From: Pelolinea sp.
GTDB lineage: Bacteria; Chloroflexota; Anaerolineae; Anaerolineales; Anaerolineaceae
NCBI GenBank assembly: GCA_030655835.1
Contig: JAUSPC010000156.1
Coordinates: 1-34,278, forward strand
Length of the DNA stretch: 34,278 bases
Direction: 5' to 3'
In this document: piece after piece, positions 26,102 to 34,278 of the stretch
Position numbering within the stretch: the first letter of the stretch is position 1
Layout: each line of letters begins with the position of its first letter
Notes under the pieces: model-generated
Seen by the model: only the letters and a program-made list of their open reading frames with translations
Database searches by the model: none
Told to the model about the DNA's origin: nothing
Program-made: the position numbers and the translations under genes

Positions 26102-27226
26102 ATGAACCCTATCCGTGTGATGACTGTTTTTGGCACCCGGCCTGAAGCGATCAAATTAGCGCCAGTCATTCAACAACTTGAAAAGAATCCTCATTTTAAA
26201 TCCATCGTTGTTGTCACCGCCCAGCACCGCGAAATGCTTGATCAGGTACTTGATCTTTTCAAGATCAAACCCGATCGCGACCTCAACCTCATGCGTGATA
26301 ATCAAAGTCTGGCGTCACTAACCGCATCGATCTTCACGCACCTTGATCCAGTATTAGAGGAATTTGATCCAGATTGGCTGCTGATCCAGGGAGATACAAC
26401 CACTGTCATGGCAGCCGCTCTAACAGCCTATTACCGCCATATCAAGGTTGGGCATGTGGAAGCAGGATTGCGTACATGGGACAAATGGCAGCCCTTCCCT
26501 GAAGAGATCAACCGCAGGGTGGCAGGAGTGATTGCGGACTTGCACTTCGCACCGACCCAATGGGCCCGCGGTAACCTACTTAGAGAAGGTATTGATGACC
26601 ACATTATCAAAGTTACCGGCAACACCATCATTGATGCCCTTTCTCAAATCACCACGCTTCCAATGCCGAAAGAGATCGAGGTTCTGCTGCAAGAAAAGAA
26701 CATCCTTTCGAAAGAAAAAAGGATGATCTTTGTCACCGCGCATCGGCGGGAAAATTTTGGTGATCCTATCAAATCCATTTGTGAAGCACTGAAATCTCTG
26801 GCAGAAAAATATGCGGATTCTGTTGAGATCTTCTACCCGGTCCACCTCAACCCCAATATATTCAATCCGGTTCACGCGCTGCTTGAGAGTATTCCCAACA
26901 TCACGCTTCTTCCACCTTTGGAATATATTTCATTAGTACATATGCTCAAACACGCGCATATGATCCTAACCGATTCGGGTGGAATTCAGGAAGAAGCAAC
27001 CGGTTTGGGCATTCCCTGTCTCGTCCTGCGGGATGTTACGGAACGCCCGGAAGGCATTGATGCTGGTGTGCTTAAATTAGTGGGTACTGATGCTGGAAAA
27101 ATCGTGAGTGAAACTGCGTTAGTTTTAAATGATGCTTCTGTTTATCAAACAATGTCAAACGCAGCAAATCCGTATGGGGATGGAAAAGCCGCAATTGAAA
27201 TAGTAAATACCCTTCTAAAAGAATAA
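26102..27226 (+). CDS. wecB: UDP-N-acetylglucosamine 2-epimerase (non-hydrolysing)
   Basis: 374 aa; 'VMTVFGTRPEAIKLAPVIQQL', 'VTAQHREMLDQVLDLF', 'LIQGDTTTVMAAALTAYY', 'VGHVEAGLRT', 'PEEINRR', 'ILTDSGGIQEEATGLGIPCLVLRDVTERPEG'. Starts immediately after the wecC stop. Confidence 0.96.
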   Translation: MNPIRVMTVFGTRPEAIKLAPVIQQLEKNPHFKSIVVVTAQHREMLDQVLDLFKIKPDRDLNLMRDNQSLASLTASIFTHLDPVLEEFDPDWLLIQGDTTTVMAAALTAYYRHIKVGHVEAGLRTWDKWQPFPEEINRRVAGVIADLHFAPTQWARGNLLREGIDDHIIKVTGNTIIDALSQITTLPMPKEIEVLLQEKNILSKEKRMIFVTAHRRENFGDPIKSICEALKSLAEKYADSVEIFYPVHLNPNIFNPVHALLESIPNITLLPPLEYISLVHMLKHAHMILTDSGGIQEEATGLGIPCLVLRDVTERPEGIDAGVLKLVGTDAGKIVSETALVLNDASVYQTMSNAANPYGDGKAAIEIVNTLLKE

Positions 27227-27241
27227 GGGATCGAAGGATTC

Positions 27242-28504
27242 TTACTTTCGTATTTTGTAATCCCCACTGATCACCCATTTATATATGGTTAATTCGCGCA
27301 AAGCCATTGGACCGCGAGCATGCAGACGTTGAGTAGAAATAGCAACCTCCGCGCCTAAACCAAGTTGGGATCCATCAGTGAAACGCGTGCTGGCGTTCAC
27401 ATATACCGCCGCGGAATCCACTTCCGCGATAAACCGCTCCGCATTTTCTTCATTTTGGGTCAAGATTCCATCTGAATGCCCGGTGGAATGGATAAAAATA
27501 TGCTGTATTGCTTCATCAATCCCGTCAACAATTTTTATTCCCAGAACCAATGAAAGCCATTCAGTATCAAAATCACCTTCTTTGGCTAATTTAACGTCCA
27601 AGCTATTCTCATCGGGCAAGAATTTGAAAGCCTTTTCATCTAATCTGAATGAGACCCCATCTTCCCTTAGATAATCAATTAACTTTGTAACAAAATTTTC
27701 AGCAACCAATTGATGAATCAACACTGTATCGAGTGCATTGCACACAGTCGGACGTTGGATCTTGGCATTTCGAATGACAGCTAAAGACCGATCCTGATCC
27801 GCACCCTCATCCACGAACAAGTGACAAATACCAATCCCGCCTGTGATAACAGGTATTGTGGAACGTTCCCGGCAGTACTGGTGCAAACCTGCACCGCCGC
27901 GCGGGATCAGCATATCGACGTATTTATACATAGTAAGAAGGTCTTCAACCAGTTTGCGGTCAGGATCTCCGATGAACTGTACTATTTCCGGGTCAATGCC
28001 CGCCGCGTTAAGAGCTGAGTGGATCCCAGCCACGAGGATCTGGTTGCTGTGAATGGTTTCTTTACCGCCACGCATTATGACTGCATTACCGCTCTTTAAC
28101 GCTAATGAAGCAACATCAATGGTCACGTTGGGACGGGATTCATAAATTACTGCCAGTACACCCAGTGGAACTCTCTGCTTCTTGATGTGCAGCCCATTTT
28201 CCAGATCCTTTTCTTCAAGCACTTCCCCTACTGGGTCGGGGAGACGGATCACATTTTTTAGATCATCCGCCATTGATTGAATTCGGGCTTGAGACAGTGT
28301 CAATCGATCAATCATTGCAGGAGACAATCCAGAGGATGTACCGTTCTTGATATCGATCTCATTTTCCCTGACAATCTCATCCTGATGTACTAAAAGCCAA
28401 TCGGAAAGCAGAGCTAATGCCTTGTCTTTTTTAACCCTGGAAACCAGCGCCAAAGACCGGCTGGCTTTCTTTGCACGTCTGCAAATAGACTCCACATTTA
28501 GCAT
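27242..28504 (-). CDS. proA: Gamma-glutamyl phosphate reductase
   Basis: 420 aa; 'PLGVLAVIYESRPNVTIDVASLALKSGNAVIMRGGKE', 'IPRGGAGLHQYCRERSTIPVITGGIGICHLFVD', 'CNALDTVLIH', 'FTDGSQLGLGAEVAISTQRLHARGPMALRELTIYKW'. Confidence 0.96.
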   Translation of the reverse strand: MLNVESICRRAKKASRSLALVSRVKKDKALALLSDWLLVHQDEIVRENEIDIKNGTSSGLSPAMIDRLTLSQARIQSMADDLKNVIRLPDPVGEVLEEKDLENGLHIKKQRVPLGVLAVIYESRPNVTIDVASLALKSGNAVIMRGGKETIHSNQILVAGIHSALNAAGIDPEIVQFIGDPDRKLVEDLLTMYKYVDMLIPRGGAGLHQYCRERSTIPVITGGIGICHLFVDEGADQDRSLAVIRNAKIQRPTVCNALDTVLIHQLVAENFVTKLIDYLREDGVSFRLDEKAFKFLPDENSLDVKLAKEGDFDTEWLSLVLGIKIVDGIDEAIQHIFIHSTGHSDGILTQNEENAERFIAEVDSAAVYVNASTRFTDGSQLGLGAEVAISTQRLHARGPMALRELTIYKWVISGDYKIRK

Positions 28505-28514
28505 ATATCTACCC

Positions 28515-29627
28515 TCATCGAAGCACAGTCATATTATTATGATGGATGACCTCGTCACCAAAGGCAAACCCGAGAATCGGTTCAATCTCTCCCGATTGGC
28601 GGCCTTTGATCTTTTGTACCTCATCTGATGAATAATTCACCAAGCCTATCGCGTAGTCTTTGCCATCCGACCCCTTTACAGGAACAATATCTCCCCGGTC
28701 AAATTCACCTGTTACTTCACTTATACCCACCGGTAACAGCGACCCGCCGCCTAGCAGTGCGCGCTTTGCGCCCGTATCAATGATAATGGCAGCTTTTTGG
28801 ACCACGCCGGCCAGCATGAATCGCTTGCGGCTTTCCAATGTGTCAACAAGAGAACAGATGTGGGTACCCAACTTCTCACCTGCCGTAATCCTGGTAAGGA
28901 TGTTCGGCAGATCTCCTTTTGCGATCACCACATGAGTTCCAGACCGGCGGGCAGTATCCGCCGCCTGTAATTTAGTGACCATGCCGCCGGTTCCCAATCC
29001 GTTCTGAGTACCACCTGCAGCGTTCCAAATTTCTTCTGGGATGCTTTCGCTTTCGATCCGATGGATCAATTCTGCTTTTTCAGTATGGTCAGGGTCAGAG
29101 GTAAACAATCCTTCTTGATCGGTCAAAAGCACCAATAGATCAGCTTCGATGAGATTGGCTACAAGCGCTGACAAATTATCATTATCCCCGATTTTGATCT
29201 CTTCTGTTGCAACAGAATCATTTTCATTAATGATCGGTATCACGTCATGATCTAAAAGAGAGTTAATGGTATTGCGTGCATTAATATATCTGCGCCGATC
29301 GCGGATATCTTCACGCGTAAGCAGTATTTGAGCGACCTTACAATCAAATATTTCGAATATTTGCTCATACACGTTCATCAACCGCGGTTGCCCAACAGCA
29401 GCCAACATTTGTTTAACGGGGATTGATTTGGGAAGGTCAGGAAATTCTAGCGCTTCCCGACCGACAGCGATAGCACCGGAAGAAACCACACACACCTTGT
29501 TCCCATTTCTTATTAATTCGGAAATTTGGCGTGCCAATTCCACGATCTGAGGCCGAAGCAAATGCGTATCTCCTCCTGTCAGAGTCGACGTACCTATCTT
29601 TACAACAATCCGTTTTTCTTTACCCAT
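28515..29627 (-). CDS. proB: Glutamate 5-kinase (with C-terminal PUA domain)
   Basis: 370 aa; 'RIVVKIGTSTLTGG', 'VCVVSSGAIAVGREAL', 'AAVGQPRLMNVYEQIF', 'PIINENDSVATEEIKIGDNDNLSALVANLIEADLLVLLTDQEGL', 'GTGGMVTKLQAADTARRSGTHVVIAKG'; PUA-like C-terminus. Confidence 0.96.
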   Translation of the reverse strand: MGKEKRIVVKIGTSTLTGGDTHLLRPQIVELARQISELIRNGNKVCVVSSGAIAVGREALEFPDLPKSIPVKQMLAAVGQPRLMNVYEQIFEIFDCKVAQILLTREDIRDRRRYINARNTINSLLDHDVIPIINENDSVATEEIKIGDNDNLSALVANLIEADLLVLLTDQEGLFTSDPDHTEKAELIHRIESESIPEEIWNAAGGTQNGLGTGGMVTKLQAADTARRSGTHVVIAKGDLPNILTRITAGEKLGTHICSLVDTLESRKRFMLAGVVQKAAIIIDTGAKRALLGGGSLLPVGISEVTGEFDRGDIVPVKGSDGKDYAIGLVNYSSDEVQKIKGRQSGEIEPILGFAFGDEVIHHNNMTVLR

Positions 29628-29744
29628 AAGTTAAATTGTCCTATTTTATCTTTAAATCCAGTAAAATAGCACATACTCGTCCAAGAATGATCAATTCTAA
29701 AATCTTGTTGGACTAATAAAAAAGACAAGGAAACAGCAAACATT

Positions 29745-30788
29745 GTGGCTAAATCTTCAATTTGTATTCTGCCCAAATTAAAAGGAGCCGGGGGACCTTC
29801 ATCATTCCAGTCGAAGCTCATTAAGGGATTAGGGGAGATCGGCATATCCGTCAATCATGATCCCAGAGATCCTTCAACTTCCGCGCTGCTCATCATAGGC
29901 GGGACTCGAAAGTTTGATGACCTGGTCTACGCCAAACACAGCGGGATCCGCATCGTCCAGCGATTGGACGGGATGAATTGGCTGCATAAGAAAAAATTTA
30001 CGGGAATTAAGCATTACATCCGATCTGAGCGAATGAATCTTCAGCTGTCCTTCACCAGACGGATGTTTGCAGATGCGGTTGTTTATCAAAGTAATTTCAC
30101 CCGTGATTGGTGGCATACTGTGTATGGTTCCCTTAAAACTCCGCATACGGTCATCTACAATGGGGTGGATCTGGATACTTTTTCTCCAGCTAAAATAAAT
30201 TCTCGCCCTATAAATACGATTCGGTTATTGGTTGTTGAAGGCAGTTTTAAAGGCGGCCATGAACGGGATCTTCTCAATGCAGTTGAATTGGCCAATCATT
30301 TGCCTGACCAAGTTGGCAAGCCAGTAGAATTATTGATCGCTGGCAACCTTCCAGAATCAATGAAAACCCTCATTACAACCCACCCGCTGGTGACCATCAA
30401 CTGGCTGGGGTTGGTTCCCCACGAAGAAATTCCTGAGCTCGATCGTTCAGCGCATATCCTTTTCCCCGCAGAAATCAACGCGGCCTGCCCAAACTCCTTA
30501 ATAGAAGCGCTGGGATGCGGACTGCCCGTGGTGAGTTACGCAACTGGTTCGCTGCCAGAACTAATTGGGGAAAACGGCGGAATTGTCGTCCCATATGGTA
30601 GAGATTACTGGAATCTGGAACCTCCAAAGGTTGAAGCGCTTGCCAAAGCTGCGCAGCAAATTATTGACGACCTACCTGCATTCAGAAGTTCAGCCAGAAC
30701 CAGAGCGGAAGATCTTTTCAGCGTGGAATCGATGGTAGAAAAATACCGCCAGATCTTGCTTGACGATCTGAATACATACCCAGCCTAA
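29745..30788 (+). CDS. Glycosyltransferase (GT4-like)
   Basis: 347 aa, GTG start; 'VYQSNFTRDWW...HTVIYNGVDLDTFSP', 'INWLGLVPHEEIPELDRSAHILFPAEINAACPNSLIEALGCGLPVVSYATGSLPELIGENGGIVVPYG'. Confidence 0.9.
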   Translation: MAKSSICILPKLKGAGGPSSFQSKLIKGLGEIGISVNHDPRDPSTSALLIIGGTRKFDDLVYAKHSGIRIVQRLDGMNWLHKKKFTGIKHYIRSERMNLQLSFTRRMFADAVVYQSNFTRDWWHTVYGSLKTPHTVIYNGVDLDTFSPAKINSRPINTIRLLVVEGSFKGGHERDLLNAVELANHLPDQVGKPVELLIAGNLPESMKTLITTHPLVTINWLGLVPHEEIPELDRSAHILFPAEINAACPNSLIEALGCGLPVVSYATGSLPELIGENGGIVVPYGRDYWNLEPPKVEALAKAAQQIIDDLPAFRSSARTRAEDLFSVESMVEKYRQILLDDLNTYPA

Positions 30789-31304
30789 TTATTGATCAAA
30801 CCCGCCTATGATCGGGTTTTCCTGGTTCCTTGGTGATTCCCACGGATACACAATGTACGCGTCTGTGGTTGCAGCAAAGTAATCAGGACGGAATTTTCCA
30901 AACAAATTTCTGTATGGATTGAAATGCAAAACACAGGTAGATGGAACGCCTCCCAGACCTGATATTCTGTTTTTAACAGCGGTGATCGTTCGTCCTGACC
31001 CCCACACATCATCAACGACCAAAATGCGGCGGGAACTCAGTACATCTTCACCTGGGAATTGAATAAATTGCGGCCATGAAACAAATCGGTTCCGCTGACG
31101 GGTAAGGTCCATTTCCGCTTCTGCGGGAAAGTCAACTGATGCTGTTAGAATATTTTCCAATTGAAGGGCAGCCGCAAGAAGCCCTCCGGGAACTATCCCA
31201 CCGCGTGTGATAATGACCATTCCTTCATAATCGTGATCAAATTGAGGAATGAGGTGACCGATCAATTTATCCACATCATCCCAGGTTAATAATTCGCGTC
31301 GCAT
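30789..31304 (-). CDS. Phosphoribosyltransferase (xanthine/hypoxanthine PRT-like)
   Basis: 171 aa; 'GMVIITRGGIVPGGLLAAAL' and PRPP-binding 'ILVVDDVWGSGRTITAV'. Confidence 0.88.
   Translation of the reverse strand: MRRELLTWDDVDKLIGHLIPQFDHDYEGMVIITRGGIVPGGLLAAALQLENILTASVDFPAEAEMDLTRQRNRFVSWPQFIQFPGEDVLSSRRILVVDDVWGSGRTITAVKNRISGLGGVPSTCVLHFNPYRNLFGKFRPDYFAATTDAYIVYPWESPRNQENPIIGGFDQ
30798..30819 (+). terminator. Candidate intrinsic terminator of the GT4 gene, inside the 3' end of the convergent phosphoribosyltransferase ORF
   Basis: AAACCCG (30798-30804), 8-nt loop CCTATGAT, CGGGTTT (30813-30819) followed by a T; 10 nt past the GT4 stop codon. Confidence 0.45.
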
Positions 31305-31456
31305 TTTCCTCGTTTTTTTCTAAGATGATTATACAAAAGAATTAATATTCTATTGTAAAAAAATATTGACCAGAATCGATCCCAACTAGGTTTTTCTCAC
31401 TTCCCCCACATTTTTATTGGTAAAAAAACTTGAATCTGGTGCATAATTAACCTGTT

Positions 31457-32776
31457 ATGCCATTAAACTATTATAGCAAAAAGTCAATGCAAACAAAATA
31501 TGACCAAATATTAAATATCATCCGCTCTCAAGAAAAACCCGCCTTTCTGGCTGGCGGCGATTATGTTGTACCAGCCTATCAGGGTTTATCTATTGCGAAT
31601 CTACCCGCAAGTATCAGCCGATGGCTTGGCTGCCCTTTAGAGAACAATCTGCCTTTGATGCCGATCATCATGGATCAATTTGAGAGTGAATACGAGCAAG
31701 TGATCCTGCTCCTCGTTGATGGGCTATCCCTCTCGCTATTTAAAGATTTTCTTGATAATTTGACGGCAGGCAAAACGGATAATAAATGGGAATCAATCCT
31801 GGCAAGAAGTACATTCTGCCCTTTAACCAGCATCGTACCCAGTACTACGAGCGCCACTTTAACCACTCTCTGGACCGGAGCACAACCGATCAAACACGGC
31901 ATAATCGGGTATGAACTCTTCCTGAAGGAATTTGGATGCATCACAAACATGATCACCCATTCTCCAGCGGCGTTCTTGGATAGAAAAGCAACGATCACCA
32001 GTGCGGGGTTTGATCCTGGCAATTTTCTCCCAATGCCAACTCTGGGTACGTACTTCAAAGATCATGGTGTCAGATCACAGGTATTTCAACACCAATCCAT
32101 TTCCGGGTCAGGTTTATCCCAGATGCTTTTTAAAGATGTGGATTGTCATTCATATCGAACCGAAAGTGATCTTTGGTATTCCGCCGGAGAATCCATCCCA
32201 AGAAAAGATGGGGCTAAAACATTCACCTATATCTATTGGGGAGAATTAGATACCCTCTCTCACCGCTTTGGTCCTCATCATCCACGTTTGGTGGCAGAGT
32301 GGAACACATTCGCATGTTTACTACATCAATTTATTTCTACCGTGTCATCCAATAAAGGAAAAACACTGTTCATTTTATCCGCCGATCATGGGCAGATTCC
32401 CACCGATACCTATTCTGAATATGATCTCCAGTTACATCCAGAATTGATAGACCTCCTCATCATGAATCCCACTGGTGAAAGCCGGCTGCCTTTTTTATTC
32501 ATTAAAAATAATCGTGAAGAGGCAGTGAACCAATATCTCTCTACTTATTGGAACGGCCAATTTAATATGATCTCTTCCGAAGAGTTCATTCTTTCAGAGT
32601 TGCTTGGTAAGGGAGAAGCATATATTGGAACGATCAACCGCTTGGGACATTCCGTGGTCATCCCGAAGAATAATGCCTTTTGGTGGTGGGTTAAAAAAGA
32701 GAATCTACTGCGGGGGAGGCATGGAGGTCTTTCACCCCAAGAAATGTTGGTTCCTTTTTTTGCGGTCGAAATATAA
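31457..32776 (+). CDS. Alkaline phosphatase superfamily / type I phosphodiesterase-nucleotide pyrophosphatase-like protein
   Basis: 439 aa; 'VILLLVDGLSL', 'TSIVPSTTSATLTTLWTGAQPIKHGIIGYELFL', 'YIYWGELDTLSHRFGPHH', 'LFILSADHGQ', 'RHGGLSPQEMLVPF'. Confidence 0.88.
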   Translation: MPLNYYSKKSMQTKYDQILNIIRSQEKPAFLAGGDYVVPAYQGLSIANLPASISRWLGCPLENNLPLMPIIMDQFESEYEQVILLLVDGLSLSLFKDFLDNLTAGKTDNKWESILARSTFCPLTSIVPSTTSATLTTLWTGAQPIKHGIIGYELFLKEFGCITNMITHSPAAFLDRKATITSAGFDPGNFLPMPTLGTYFKDHGVRSQVFQHQSISGSGLSQMLFKDVDCHSYRTESDLWYSAGESIPRKDGAKTFTYIYWGELDTLSHRFGPHHPRLVAEWNTFACLLHQFISTVSSNKGKTLFILSADHGQIPTDTYSEYDLQLHPELIDLLIMNPTGESRLPFLFIKNNREEAVNQYLSTYWNGQFNMISSEEFILSELLGKGEAYIGTINRLGHSVVIPKNNAFWWWVKKENLLRGRHGGLSPQEMLVPFFAVEI

Positions 32777-32777
32777 A

Positions 32778-32805
32778 AAACTCTCCGCGAATCTGCGGAG
32801 AGTTT
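32778..32805 (-). terminator. Strong hairpin intrinsic terminator between convergent genes
   Basis: AAACTCTCCGC / GCGGAGAGTTT perfect 11-bp stem, 6-nt loop; read on the minus strand it is followed by TTTTTTATATTT. Confidence 0.8.
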
Positions 32806-32827
32806 CTAATTAACCTATTTTTTACAC

Positions 32828-34237
32828 TTATTCCTTTTTTGCGGACACTGCCAACCAGAACGCGCCGGTTCCGATCAGAGTCGCTGCCAGGGCGGCAATC
32901 CAACCAACTATCGGGATGGCTCGAATGATCACGTAAAGGAAAACACCTACCAGCAGATCCAACCAAACTTTTTCTTCAGTTTCTTTGAATACTGCCTTCA
33001 TGATCCATTTACCGAACATATACGCAGCGACTATTTTACTGAGAGTAAACACTGCGAATAAGAACAGGGCTGATGCTAATGCGTACGCGAGTCCAATGAT
33101 CCCAAACCATACATACAGAAGGCTTCCCAGGCTGGCAAAGCCGATAATTATTCCCACCATGATAAAGACCAGAGGCAGAATAAACGCGGCCAAAGAACCA
33201 ACAGCGATCACTATAAATCCCCATCCCATGGCTTTTAATGGTTCTGCATAAGCGGCATCAACAACTTTTTTGAATGGTTTTCTGAGCAGCCATAAAGCAA
33301 CCGCGCCCAAGACCATCAACTTGATCAGGTTTCTAGCAGCGTTCATCGCTGAAGTCCGCCAGACGAAATTGGGGAAATTACGTCTAAAATCTCGTACTTC
33401 ATTATCAGAGTGAATTACTAAATTGCCTTCGGTTTCGTAAGGTACAGGTGTTTGATAGATCACTGTACCAGATGTGATTGCTTCTAACTTTTTGGTTTGG
33501 TCAACAGAGCTTGTGTAGGTCAATTTCCCATTAATCTGAGCATCTTCAGACACACGGATACCTGATTCAATGACAACAGGGACATACTTACTCATATAAG
33601 GATTGTATTGGGTCCAAGCCATTGATCCTTCCTGATCAGCTTCAACACCAACTTCTAGCACTGCATTTCTTCCCACTTTGCCATTTAGCTCGATCGCACC
33701 AGCGCCGACCTTCAGATCACGTTCAACCGTACCCGATAGAATGCTTTGGTATGTACCACTTAGCAGGTCTTTTCCCACGACTGTCCCATCTTCAGTTGTG
33801 AGGCTGAAACCACCGTAATAAAAGTTTCTGCCGATATCAGCGCCATTTGCAAGTACCATAGCAGCCGATCCACCAAAAACCGATCCTGTCACAGAACCAT
33901 TCATGGTAATTTCAGCGCCGCCAAGGATGAGATTTCCGTCAATAATTGCAGAATCGCTGACAATGATCGTCTCACCAAACAGGAACGCATCACCATTGAC
34001 GGTACCGGTTAGGGTCACGGTCTGCCCACTGGCAAACAAAATACCATTAACCGTACCTTCAACAGTCACGTTATTTCCCGAAATAAAGACATCATCGTCA
34101 ATTGTTTCACTCGCCGGTATAGTCTCTCCTTTTGGGAATTCTGCCGCACTGACAGTTCCGACCGCTGAAAGAACCAGCGTAAACACCAAACTGACCGCGA
34201 ACAGCCATTTAATTTTTGAATTCATTTTTTTATACAT
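32828..34237 (-). CDS. Secreted/membrane-anchored bactofilin-like (polymer-forming) protein
   Basis: 469 aa; N-terminal signal peptide 'KIKWLFAVSLVFTLVLSAVGTVSAAEF', beta-helix-like repeats ('VTVEGTVNGILFASGQTVTLTGTVNGDAFLFGETIIVSDSAIIDGNLILGGAEITMNGSVTGSV'), C-terminal multiple TM helices. RBS GGAG upstream. Confidence 0.85.
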   Translation of the reverse strand: MYKKMNSKIKWLFAVSLVFTLVLSAVGTVSAAEFPKGETIPASETIDDDVFISGNNVTVEGTVNGILFASGQTVTLTGTVNGDAFLFGETIIVSDSAIIDGNLILGGAEITMNGSVTGSVFGGSAAMVLANGADIGRNFYYGGFSLTTEDGTVVGKDLLSGTYQSILSGTVERDLKVGAGAIELNGKVGRNAVLEVGVEADQEGSMAWTQYNPYMSKYVPVVIESGIRVSEDAQINGKLTYTSSVDQTKKLEAITSGTVIYQTPVPYETEGNLVIHSDNEVRDFRRNFPNFVWRTSAMNAARNLIKLMVLGAVALWLLRKPFKKVVDAAYAEPLKAMGWGFIVIAVGSLAAFILPLVFIMVGIIIGFASLGSLLYVWFGIIGLAYALASALFLFAVFTLSKIVAAYMFGKWIMKAVFKETEEKVWLDLLVGVFLYVIIRAIPIVGWIAALAATLIGTGAFWLAVSAKKE

Positions 34238-34278
34238 TATTTCTCCTTTAAATAGTTTATGTTCATTAATTAATACGA

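Noticed and set aside
32985-33251. 88-aa plus-strand ORF opposite the secreted bactofilin-like gene
   Set aside because: Antisense of the TM-encoding region; no independent support.
1-34278. Search for CRISPR arrays, transposases, tRNAs, rRNAs and toxin-antitoxin or phage-defence modules
   Set aside because: None recognised by eye. tRNA and small-RNA absence cannot be proven without tRNAscan-SE and Infernal runs.

Overview
The window is a gene-dense, mostly chromosomal (non-mobile) bacterial segment. Protein character suggests an Anaerolineae-like Chloroflexota, but that is inference and was not tested. From left to right it holds: (i) the 3' end of a surface-polysaccharide cluster (polysaccharide-deacetylase C-terminus, ATP-grasp protein, Wzx-like flippase, large membrane protein, PglD/NeuD-like acyltransferase, a bactofilin, DegT/DnrJ/EryC1 aminotransferase) with a 3-methyladenine DNA glycosylase embedded in it; (ii) a compact four-gene biotin-dependent, Na+-pump-type decarboxylase operon; (iii) an orphan OmpR-type regulator with a degenerate receiver domain; (iv) a replication block (bifunctional nuclease, DnaB helicase, DnaD-like protein, a tandem-duplicated DnaC/DnaI-like AAA+ protein, histidine phosphatase, DNA polymerase I); (v) nucleoside salvage genes, a Cys-rich lipoprotein, wecC-wecB, proB-proA, a GT4 glycosyltransferase, a phosphoribosyltransferase, an alkaline-phosphatase-superfamily protein and a secreted, membrane-anchored bactofilin-like protein. 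No CRISPR array, rRNA, tRNA, transposase or prophage module was recognised by eye. The most unusual item is the putative helicase loader, which carries two complete AAA+ modules in one chain directly downstream of dnaB and a DnaD-like gene.
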